Assembly: GCA_023410975.1 (NCBI GenBank)
Contig: JAEYPG010000409.1
Coordinates: 1 to 5,668, forward strand
From: Pseudomonadota bacterium
GTDB taxonomy: Bacteria > Pseudomonadota > Gammaproteobacteria > Burkholderiales > Burkholderiaceae_C
Direction: 5' to 3'
Length of the DNA stretch: 5,668 nt
The translations under genes were made by a program, and so were the position numbers. This document shows, one piece after another, positions 1 to 4,928 of this stretch. Each line of letters opens with the position of its first letter. The stretch's first letter is position 1. The notes beneath the pieces are model-generated. The model worked only from the letters and a program-made list of their open reading frames with translations, was not told the DNA's origin and ran no database searches.

Positions 1-315
1 GGGCTTCACCATCCAGCCGGTAGCGCCGGCGGAGCGGCCGGCCTGCTTCATCTCGTCGCTGGACTCGGTGGTGAGGATCAGGATGGGCGTGCGGGCGAAC
101 TTGGGATGCCCGCGCAGCTTGCGGGTCAGCGTGATGCCATCCATGCGCGGCATGTTCTGGTCGGTGATCACCAGATCGAAGTCGCGGCTGTCGGCTTTCT
201 CCCAAGCGTCCATACCGTCGACCGCTTCGACCACGTGGAAGCCGGCGTTCTTCAGCGTGAAGGACACCATCTGGCGCATCGAGGTCGAGTCGTCGACGGC
301 AAGAATCGAAGGCAT
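1..315 (-). CDS. cheY: CheY-like chemotaxis response regulator (partial, C-terminus beyond left edge)
   Basis: This is a single-domain receiver protein; 105 residues are visible and the window ends in frame after Val-Lys-Pro. Receiver hallmarks are all present: acidic pair Asp8-Asp9, phospho-acceptor Asp52 (in ITDQNMPRMDG), switch Thr82 (LTTES) and Lys104 followed by Pro. Relative to E. coli CheY these match D12/D13, D57, T87 and K109; the Y106 position is Trp101. About 15 residues are probably missing, since the family is about 120 long. The start ATG at 313-315 is supported by GGAG at 325-328, nine bases upstream. In chemotaxis, CheA phosphorylates such proteins and CheY-P binds FliM at the flagellar motor to change rotation. 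A FliA-type promoter lies just upstream. Identity as a CheY-class receiver is secure; that it is the main motor-binding CheY rather than a paralogue or phosphate sink is inferred. More che genes probably follow beyond the edge. Confidence 0.9.
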   Translation of the reverse strand, partial: MPSILAVDDSTSMRQMVSFTLKNAGFHVVEAVDGMDAWEKADSRDFDLVITDQNMPRMDGITLTRKLRGHPKFARTPILILTTESSDEMKQAGRSAGATGWMVKP

Positions 316-345
316 GCGTTGTTTCTCCAGGGCAGGCTGGACGGT

Positions 346-372
346 CTATCGGCGCGCGGGCACTCGACTTGA
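346..372 (-). promoter_or_regulatory. Putative FliA (sigma-28) promoter of cheY
   Basis: Read on the minus strand: TCAAGTCG, 11 bases, GCCGATAG. The enterobacterial sigma-28 consensus is TAAAGTTT-N11-GCCGATAA, so the -10 matches 7/8, the spacing is exact and the -35 matches 5/8. A TCAAG-type -35 is, from general knowledge, common in non-enteric flagellar promoters. The -10 ends at 346, so transcription should start near 339, leaving a leader of roughly 25 bases that contains the GGAG ribosome site of cheY. It implies late, FliA-dependent chemotaxis expression. Confidence 0.75.
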
Positions 373-417
373 GGCGGTTTAGCCCGGCAAATGCGAGCAA
401 TGCCCCAAGCGTTGGCG

Positions 418-468
418 CGCACCGCGTCCAAATTCACGGTGCGGCCGGGTAGGGCAGGTCCCGGCCGC
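418..468. repeat. Two overlapping inverted repeats in the divergent intergenic region
   Basis: A perfect 9-bp inverted repeat, GCGGCCGGG at 441-449 and CCCGGCCGC at 460-468, is separated by 10 bases. A second, 7-bp inverted repeat, CGCACCG at 418-424 and CGGTGCG at 437-443, shares bases 441-443 with it, so the two hairpins could not both fully form in one RNA. Neither is followed by a T-tract on either strand, so a simple terminator is unlikely. It could be a regulator-binding site, a leader structure of the kinase mRNA, or a chance feature of GC-rich DNA. Confidence 0.4.
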
Positions 469-549
469 TGCGATTCTTGGGCCGCGCCCGGCTCTCCGGT
501 GTCCGGATGACAAGGTGCAAGCCGGTCCAATTCCACCCTTACGGGCTGC

Positions 550-555
550 GATACT
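550..555 (+). promoter_or_regulatory. Weak -10-like hexamer close to the kinase start
   Basis: GATACT at 550-555 matches the sigma-70 -10 consensus TATAAT at 4/6 and ends seven bases before the chosen ATG at 563, with no recognisable -35 and no Shine-Dalgarno sequence between. If real, it would give an mRNA starting at or next to the ATG (leaderless). The match is weak and may be chance; no better promoter for this operon was found in 373-562. Confidence 0.2.
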
Positions 556-562
556 TGCCCGC

Positions 563-1678
563 ATGACTTCCCGATCCCTGCGCGTGCTGCATATCGAAGA
601 CGCCGAGCTCGACCACGAGCTGGCGCTGGCGCACCTGCGCCTCGGCGGACAGCAGGTGCAGACGCTGCGCGTGGAGACCGAGGCCGACTACCGGCGCGCG
701 CTGCACGGGCAGCCCTGGGACGTGGTGCTGTCGGACTTCAACCTGCCCGACGGCTTCACGGGGCTGCAGGCGCTGGAGATCCTCAAGGAGAGCGGCCTGG
801 TGCTGCCGTTCATCCTGGTGTCGGGGGCCATCGGCGAGGACGTGGCGGTGCAGGCCATGCGCCACGGCGCCAGCGACTACCTGCTCAAGAACAACCTGGC
901 TCGGCTGGCGCCGGCGGTGGACAACGCCATCGAGGCCGCCGAGATGCGCCGCGCCAAGCGCGACGCCGACGAGCGGCTGGCGCAGTCGCAGCAGCAGCTG
1001 CGCGAGCTGGCGCAGCACCTGCAGGCCAGCGTGGAGGCCGAGCGCGTGGCCATCGCGCGCGAGATCCACGACGACGTGGGCGGCTCGCTCACGGCGCTGC
1101 GCTTCGAGCTGGCGTGGCTGGAACGCCACAACGCCTACCCCGAGGCGCAGCAGCACCTGCACGCCGCGCGCGAGAGCCTCACCCATGCCATCGAGGCCAG
1201 CAAGCGGATCATGCAGAACCTGCGCCCGGCCATCCTGGAGCAGGGCCTGGTGGCGGCGCTGCAGTGGATGACGCAGAGCTTCCGCCGCCGCAGTGGCGTC
1301 GACTGCGTGCTGCGCACCAGCCACGACAGCCTGCAGCTGCCCGCGGGCGTGCCGCTGGTGGCCTACCGCACGGCGCAGGAGGCGCTGACCAACATCCTCA
1401 AGCATGCCCAAGCCCGGCATGTGGTGGTGGAGCTGTCGCTGGGCGCGGGCGTGCTGTCGCTGGAGATCAGCGACGACGGCCGCGGCCTGAGCCGGGAGGA
1501 CCTGGCCAAGGCGCAGAGCTTTGGCATTCGCGGACTGCGCGAGCGCGCCGGCACCGTGGGCGGCTGGATCGACCTCAGCAGCCGCCCGGGTGGGGGTACC
1601 ACGCTCATCCTGTCCATTCCACTGGCCGCCGAGGGCGGCGATGCCGCGTCCGAGGCCGCGGCCTGGGGAACCTCATGA
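563..1678 (+). CDS. Soluble sensor-less histidine kinase with N-terminal receiver domain (REC-HisKA_3-HATPase)
   Basis: A 371-residue two-component kinase. Residues 5-125 are a receiver domain with acidic Glu12/Asp13, phospho-acceptor Asp58 (LSDFNLPDG), Ser87 and Lys109. Residues 126-165 are charged and Gln-rich, probably a coiled-coil linker. A HisKA_3 dimerisation domain follows, with phospho-His169 in REIHDDVGG. The ATPase domain shows the N box around Asn277 (EALTNILKHA), DDGRG at 304-308, the G2 region GIRGLRERAG at 321-330 and GGGTT at 343-347. This is the NarX/DegS class that usually phosphorylates NarL-type regulators. There is no signal peptide, membrane segment or recognisable sensor domain, so input probably comes by phosphorylation of its own receiver. 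The ATG at 563 is chosen because the receiver fold starts immediately after it; a GTG at 515 would add 16 residues of unlikely character. Neither start has a clear Shine-Dalgarno. The stop overlaps the regulator start by ATGA. Signal and targets are unknown. Confidence 0.93.
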   Translation: MTSRSLRVLHIEDAELDHELALAHLRLGGQQVQTLRVETEADYRRALHGQPWDVVLSDFNLPDGFTGLQALEILKESGLVLPFILVSGAIGEDVAVQAMRHGASDYLLKNNLARLAPAVDNAIEAAEMRRAKRDADERLAQSQQQLRELAQHLQASVEAERVAIAREIHDDVGGSLTALRFELAWLERHNAYPEAQQHLHAARESLTHAIEASKRIMQNLRPAILEQGLVAALQWMTQSFRRRSGVDCVLRTSHDSLQLPAGVPLVAYRTAQEALTNILKHAQARHVVVELSLGAGVLSLEISDDGRGLSREDLAKAQSFGIRGLRERAGTVGGWIDLSSRPGGGTTLILSIPLAAEGGDAASEAAAWGTS

Positions 1679-2310
1679 TCAAGGTGATTCTTTGCGACGA
1701 CCACGCGCTGATCCGGCGCGGCATCCGCGACACGCTCTCCGACTCGCCCGACATCGAGGTCGTGGGCGAGGCCGCCGACTACGGCGAGCTGCGTGCCCTC
1801 ATGCGCAACATGTCCTGCGACGTGCTGGTGCTCGACATCAACCTGCCCGGGCGCAGCGGCCTGGACGTGCTGCACGCGCTCAAGGACGAGGGCAGCCCGG
1901 TGCGCGTGCTCATCGTGAGCATGTATCCCGAGGACCAGTACGCCATCCGCGCGCTGCGCGCCGGCGCCTACGGCTACGTCAACAAGGGCGGCGACCCGCA
2001 GCAGATCGTGCAGGCGGTGCGCACCGTGGCGCAGGGGCGCAAGAACGTCACGCCCGAGATCGCGCACATGCTCATCGAGAGCCTGACCACCCCGGCGGCG
2101 GAGCAGGCGCACGAGAAGCTTTCCGACCGCGAGCTGCAGACGCTGGTGATGATCGCCTCGGGCAAGCGGCTGTCGGACATCGCCGAGGAGCTCATGCTCA
2201 GCCCCAAGACCGTGAGCGTGTACCGCGCCCGCGTGCTGGAGAAGCTGGGCCTGTCCAACAACTCCGAGCTCACCGTCTACGCCATCCGCAACGGGCTGGT
2301 GGGACAGTGA
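1675..2310 (+). CDS. NarL/FixJ-family response regulator (REC + LuxR-type HTH)
   Basis: A 211-residue DNA-binding response regulator of normal family length. The receiver domain spans about 2-118, with Asp8/Asp9, phospho-acceptor Asp54 (LVLDINLPG), Ser82 and Lys104. A LuxR/GerE-type helix-turn-helix occupies about 147-207; LSDRELQTL opens it and the recognition-helix region is LSPKTVSVYRARVLEKLGL. The start overlaps the kinase stop (ATGA, 1675-1678), and GGGGA lies four to five bases upstream, so translation is probably coupled. The partner kinase is of the HisKA_3 class that normally pairs with this regulator family, making this a cognate pair. It is expected to bind promoter DNA as a phosphorylated dimer; target genes are not visible. 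Because it lies between flagellar/chemotaxis loci, control of motility, biofilm or the adjacent peptidase is possible but inferred. The open frame extends upstream within the kinase gene, but that extension is not a plausible start. Confidence 0.95.
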   Translation: MIKVILCDDHALIRRGIRDTLSDSPDIEVVGEAADYGELRALMRNMSCDVLVLDINLPGRSGLDVLHALKDEGSPVRVLIVSMYPEDQYAIRALRAGAYGYVNKGGDPQQIVQAVRTVAQGRKNVTPEIAHMLIESLTTPAAEQAHEKLSDRELQTLVMIASGKRLSDIAEELMLSPKTVSVYRARVLEKLGLSNNSELTVYAIRNGLVGQ

Positions 2311-2338
2311 AAAAAGGGGCGGCCGCGCGGGCCGCCCC
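2310..2338 (-). terminator. Rho-independent terminator for the serine peptidase gene (convergent junction)
   Basis: A perfect 9-bp GC stem (GGGGCGGCC at 2316-2324, GGCCGCCCC at 2330-2338) encloses a 5-base loop. On the minus strand it is followed by six T residues (complement of A2310-2315), the classic intrinsic terminator form. It lies 52 bases after the peptidase stop. For the plus-strand operon the hairpin follows the stop directly but has no T-tract after it, so it may help only partly there. The A-run includes the last base of the regulator stop codon. Confidence 0.88.
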
Positions 2339-2390
2339 GGTCTCCCCTCCTGGCTGTGCGTGGTGGCAGGCCCAGCGCCCCGGGCCGCGC

Positions 2391-3524
2391 TCAACAGGCC
2401 CAGGCGTACTTGCCGCAGGCCGTCTTGTAGAGGTTGGCGAAGTCGGCGTTGAACTGCGAGCCGCCCTGCACCTGCGGCCCCGCCGAGGTGTAGCCCCAGG
2501 ACACCACGCTGGTGACGCGGTTGGCGGCGTTGTCCTGCGTCGAGCCTGACAGGCCCGCGTAGTCCTGGCGGAAGTTCAGCACCACCGGGCCGCCGCTGGA
2601 GCCGCCGGTCATGTCCGAGCCCCAGAGTCCGTTGTTGGTGCCGCCGTCGTTGACCATGCTGTCCACCCGGTGCATCTGCGTGCCGCCGTCGAGGTTGGCG
2701 GGATAGCCCAGCACCGTCATGTGGCGTCCGATCAGGGCCGGGTACTGCAGGCCCAGGGTGCCGGTGTAGTCGCCCACGCGCCTGCCCGCGCCGTCGGTGT
2801 TGAACACCAGCAGCGCCCAGTCGCCGACGTTGGGCACCGAGCCGCCGCCGGTGGCCCAGGCGGTGGTGGTGGTCACGTGGGCCCAGTTGCTCCAGGTGCC
2901 GAAGGGGCGCGTCTCGGTGGCGCCGACGCGGCTGTAGCCGGGCACGAAGGTGAAGCTGTTGTAGAAGCCCCCGACGCCGCCGCTGCCCTTGTGCACGCAG
3001 TGGCCGGCGGTGAGCACCAGGCCCGGGCGCAGCACCGAGGCCGTGCAGATGTAGGCGTTGCCCGCGCCGTCCTTGAAGAACAGCTTGCCCACGGCGCTGC
3101 TGGGATAGGTGCGGTCCTGCTGGCGCGGGTAGGTGCGGGTGGAGGTGAAGGGAATCTTGCCGGTGCCCACCGCCCGGGGCGTCACCTCCTCGCCCTGCGG
3201 CGCCAGCGCCAGCGCTGCGGTGCTGATCTGGCGCTGGGTCACCAGGCCGCGCGCGTCGGCCACGGGTCGCTTGGCCGGCAGGTTCAGCACCACGGCGCGC
3301 TCCTGGGCCGCGGCGGCGGCGGCGTTGTAGTCGAAGGCGGAAGCCGGCAGGAAGCTGAGCTTGGGCATCGGCGACCGGGCGCCGACCAGCTCCGCATCGC
3401 TGAGCTCGGCCGCCTGCGCCTGCGCACCGGAGGACAGGGACAGCGCCTGCGCCTGCGCCAGCGAAGTGCTGGCCAGGGCGGCCAGGCCGGCGGCGGTCAG
3501 GGTGGCGGCGGAGACAGCGTTCAT
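2391..3524 (-). CDS. Secreted trypsin-like (S1 family) serine endopeptidase precursor
   Basis: A 377-residue precursor. Residues 1-27 form an Ala-rich hydrophobic signal segment ending in AQAQA, a likely signal-peptidase site, although the n-region has no Lys or Arg. Residues 28 to about 140 look like a low-complexity, Ala/Gln-rich pro-region. The chymotrypsin-fold domain follows, with His175 in LTAGHC, Asp235 in VGDWALL and Ser310 in GGSSGGP; spacing and order fit the S1 catalytic triad. Cys160 and Cys176 probably form the disulfide next to the catalytic His, and Cys370/Cys377 could pair at the C-terminus. Asp304, six residues before Ser310, falls at the S1-pocket position of trypsin (Asp189), which hints at Lys/Arg preference, but alignment with the V8-like subgroup is also possible. 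The start is set by GAGGT at 3531-3535, seven bases before ATG. A terminator follows. The gene follows fliR on the same strand after a 208-base gap. Substrate unknown; role in nutrition, surface processing or virulence is only inferred. Confidence 0.9.
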   Translation of the reverse strand: MNAVSAATLTAAGLAALASTSLAQAQALSLSSGAQAQAAELSDAELVGARSPMPKLSFLPASAFDYNAAAAAAQERAVVLNLPAKRPVADARGLVTQRQISTAALALAPQGEEVTPRAVGTGKIPFTSTRTYPRQQDRTYPSSAVGKLFFKDGAGNAYICTASVLRPGLVLTAGHCVHKGSGGVGGFYNSFTFVPGYSRVGATETRPFGTWSNWAHVTTTTAWATGGGSVPNVGDWALLVFNTDGAGRRVGDYTGTLGLQYPALIGRHMTVLGYPANLDGGTQMHRVDSMVNDGGTNNGLWGSDMTGGSSGGPVVLNFRQDYAGLSGSTQDNAANRVTSVVSWGYTSAGPQVQGGSQFNADFANLYKTACGKYAWAC

Positions 3525-3530
3525 GGAGCG

Positions 3531-3535
3531 ACCTC
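3531..3535 (-). promoter_or_regulatory. Shine-Dalgarno site fixing the peptidase start
   Basis: GAGGT on the minus strand lies seven bases before the ATG at 3522-3524. The open frame continues upstream to a TTG at 3612-3614, but this site and the hydrophobic segment right after the ATG favour the shorter protein. Confidence 0.7.
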
Positions 3536-3640
3536 GGTGTGTAGACGGGCGGTTGGGAGGCGTCCGGCGGCTTCGAGCTGCTGAAGTCGTCGTTGCATAC
3601 CGAACTGGACGCAAATCTAGGCACCGGCGCGTGGCGGCGC

Positions 3641-3690
3641 GTCCCTCCGGGGGGCGGCTGCAGCGGGGGCGCGCCGCCGGGGGGCAGGGT
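3641..3690. repeat. GC-rich imperfect palindromic patch between fliR and the peptidase gene
   Basis: The segment is made of C- and G-runs around GGCGGC (3653-3658) and GCCGCC (3673-3678), which could pair across a 14-base loop, and contains the palindromes CTGCAG and GGCGCGCC. It lies about 45 to 90 bases after the fliR stop on the minus strand. It has no T-tract, so it is not a convincing intrinsic terminator. From general familiarity, similar G/C-run patches recur in intergenic DNA of Comamonadaceae; that needs a genome count. No promoter for the peptidase was recognised in 3525-3732. Confidence 0.35.
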
Positions 3691-3732
3691 GGAACGCGGC
3701 TTGCCGAGGTGCCGACCGCGCGGGGGCTGCCC

Positions 3733-4494
3733 TTATTGGAAGTGCGAGAGCATGCGCTCCAGCGCCGCCACGAAGGGCTGCTCCAGCAGCGGCAGCGTCG
3801 CCAGGATGCCCAGCAGCCCCACGCCCAGCGTGATCGGGAAGCCCACCGCGAACACGTTCATCTGCGAGGCCACGCGCGAGATCACGCCCAGCACCAGGTT
3901 GACGAACAGCAGCATCGTGATCAGCGGCAGCGCCAGCCACAGCCCCAGCGTGAAGATCTCCGCGCCCCAGGTTTGCGGCTGCAGCTGTTGCAGCACCGCC
4001 AGCGGCCGCGTGCTCACCGGGAAGGTGTCGAAGCTGTGCACCAGCGCTGCCAGCACCACCAGGTGGCCATTGACCACGATGTAGAGCCACGCCGCCAGGG
4101 TGCCGAACAGCCGTCCCGTGACCGTGCCCTGCGAGGCGCTGGCCGGGTCGAAGAAGCCCGCGTAGTTCAGCCCCATCTGCAGGCCCATCACCTCGCCGGC
4201 GAACTCCACCGCCGCGAACACCATGCGCGCGGCCAGGCCCAGCGTCACGCCCACCACCAGCTGCTGCGCCACCAGCGCGAAGGCCGCCGGGCTGTCCAGC
4301 GCGACCACGGGCATGGGCGGAAGCACCGCCTGCATCGCCAGCGCCAGCAGCAGCGCCAGGCCGACGCGCACGCGCACGGGCACCATGCGCGTGCCCAGCA
4401 CCGGCATGGCCGACAGCAGCGCCAGCGCGCGCAGCAGCGGCCACAGCAGCGGCGACAGCCACGCCAGCAGCTGGGCTTCGGTGAAGGTGATCAT
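3733..4494 (-). CDS. fliR: Flagellar biosynthetic protein FliR (export gate)
   Basis: A 253-residue, very hydrophobic inner-membrane protein, about the usual FliR length (250-265). Family features seen: an N-terminal membrane segment after TEAQLLAWLSPLLWP, the conserved PVLGTRMVPVRVRVG block at 31-45, a central segment with GEVMG-like FAGEVMGLQMGLNYAG at 98-113, and the strongly conserved RVASQMNVFAVGFP at 207-220 followed by the last membrane helix. About six membrane-spanning or membrane-embedded segments are expected. In the flagellar type III secretion system FliR assembles with FliP and FliQ into the export gate (FliP5-FliQ4-FliR1 in studied systems). It is the last gene of the visible fliP-fliQ-fliR run. 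The ATG at 4492-4494 is the natural family start, but the bases before it are pyrimidine-rich with no Shine-Dalgarno. A 93-base gap carrying a palindromic repeat separates it from fliQ, so close translational coupling is unlikely. Confidence 0.96.
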   Translation of the reverse strand: MITFTEAQLLAWLSPLLWPLLRALALLSAMPVLGTRMVPVRVRVGLALLLALAMQAVLPPMPVVALDSPAAFALVAQQLVVGVTLGLAARMVFAAVEFAGEVMGLQMGLNYAGFFDPASASQGTVTGRLFGTLAAWLYIVVNGHLVVLAALVHSFDTFPVSTRPLAVLQQLQPQTWGAEIFTLGLWLALPLITMLLFVNLVLGVISRVASQMNVFAVGFPITLGVGLLGILATLPLLEQPFVAALERMLSHFQ

Positions 4495-4508
4495 GGGCGG
4501 TGGAAAAG

Positions 4509-4583
4509 CCGTTCGGGCTGAGCTTGTCGAAGCCCCGTGTCCTGGCCGGGCTGCAGGCCCTTCGACAGGCTCAGGGCGAACGG
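4509..4583. repeat. Palindromic REP-like intergenic element between fliQ and fliR
   Basis: Two 24-base arms (4509-4532 and 4560-4583) are inverted copies differing at three positions, separated by 27 bases. The outer ends read CCGTTCG and CGAACGG; the arms contain GCTTGTCGAAG and CTTCGACAGGC. The interior has a smaller CCTG/CAGG pair (4541-4544, 4554-4557). The element fills most of the gap between the fliQ stop and the fliR start. From memory, TTCGACAAGCTCAG-type palindromes are dispersed in many Comamonadaceae and other proteobacterial genomes and give spurious peptides with LSLSKP and FDRLRANG, both of which this stretch encodes in the plus-strand frames. A related shorter copy lies between fliP and fliQ. 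Confidence 0.85.
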
Positions 4584-4587
4584 AAGG

Positions 4588-4857
4588 CTAGCCAACCGCC
4601 TGCGGAATCGACTGCAGCGTGCGCTGCAGGAACTCCACCAGCGTCGTCATCATCCACGGGCCCGCGATGGCCAGCACCGCCACCGCCGCGACGATCTTGG
4701 GCACGAAGGACAGCGTGGGCTCGTTGATCTGCGTGGCCGCCTGCAGCACGCTCACCACGATGCCCACGCCCAGGATCACCAGCAGGAGCGGCGCGCACAC
4801 CAGCAGCAGCGTGTAAAGGGCCTGCTGCCCGACCGTGAAGACCTGTGTCGCGTCCAT
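4588..4857 (-). CDS. fliQ: Flagellar biosynthetic protein FliQ (export gate)
   Basis: An 89-residue protein, exactly the size expected for FliQ. It has two hydrophobic helices, about 15-38 and 54-77, joined by the conserved short loop with QAATQINEPTLSFVPK at 39-54. The pattern VLQAxTQINExTLSFVPK is diagnostic for the FliQ/SctS family. FliQ packs around the FliP-FliR core of the flagellar type III export gate in the inner membrane. It lies between fliP and fliR on the same strand, matching the classical fliP-fliQ-fliR order. The ATG at 4855-4857 is preceded by only a weak GAGA-like ribosome site about nine bases upstream. The frame stays open 39 codons further upstream into the intergenic repeat and the end of fliP, but the family N-terminus (MDATQVFTVG) fixes this start. 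The gap to fliP is 71 bases and holds a second palindromic element. Confidence 0.97.
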   Translation of the reverse strand: MDATQVFTVGQQALYTLLLVCAPLLLVILGVGIVVSVLQAATQINEPTLSFVPKIVAAVAVLAIAGPWMMTTLVEFLQRTLQSIPQAVG

Positions 4858-4884
4858 CGTTGAGTTCTCAATAAGAGGTTCGTT

Positions 4885-4924
4885 CCGTTCGCCCCAGGAC
4901 CCTCGGCAGGCTCGGGGCGAACGG
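4885..4924. repeat. Shorter palindromic repeat between fliP and fliQ
   Basis: CCGTTCGCCCC at 4885-4895 and GGGGCGAACGG at 4914-4924 are a perfect 11-bp inverted repeat with an 18-base spacer. The right part, 4901-4924, matches the right arm of the fliQ-fliR element (4560-4583) at 21 of 24 positions, so both belong to one family. The left arm is shortened, apparently by loss of the inner part. It ends four bases before the fliP stop codon and takes up over half of the 71-base gap. Confidence 0.8.
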
Positions 4925-4928
4925 GAAG

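Noticed and set aside
68..382. A 104-codon plus-strand frame at the left edge
   Set aside because: Antisense to the cheY homologue, which has all receiver residues plus a promoter and ribosome site.
441..468. The 9-bp hairpin as a transcription terminator
   Set aside because: No T-tract follows it on either strand and it lies between divergent genes, where no terminator is expected from the visible genes.
539..1420. A 293-codon minus-strand frame opposite the kinase
   Set aside because: Composition is His/Gln/Arg/Val-rich with no recognisable fold, fully antisense to a kinase with intact motifs.
1114..1674. Upstream in-frame extension of the response regulator
   Set aside because: The added sequence is an out-of-frame reading of the kinase gene; the regulator begins naturally at the ATGA overlap with MIKVILCDDH.
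1363..3624. A 753-codon minus-strand open frame spanning the peptidase and two-component genes
   Set aside because: Its product is Arg/Gly/Ala-rich low-complexity sequence without domains. It runs antisense to the regulator and in another frame of the peptidase; it is open only because GC-rich DNA has few stops.
3361..4521. A 386-codon plus-strand frame across the peptidase start and fliR
   Set aside because: Gln/His/Arg-rich shadow of fliR on the opposite strand; fliR itself has clear family motifs.
4500..4727. Small plus-strand proteins containing LSLSKP or FDRLRANG
   Set aside because: These peptides are translations of the palindromic repeat, a familiar source of false genes, and the rest is antisense to fliQ.
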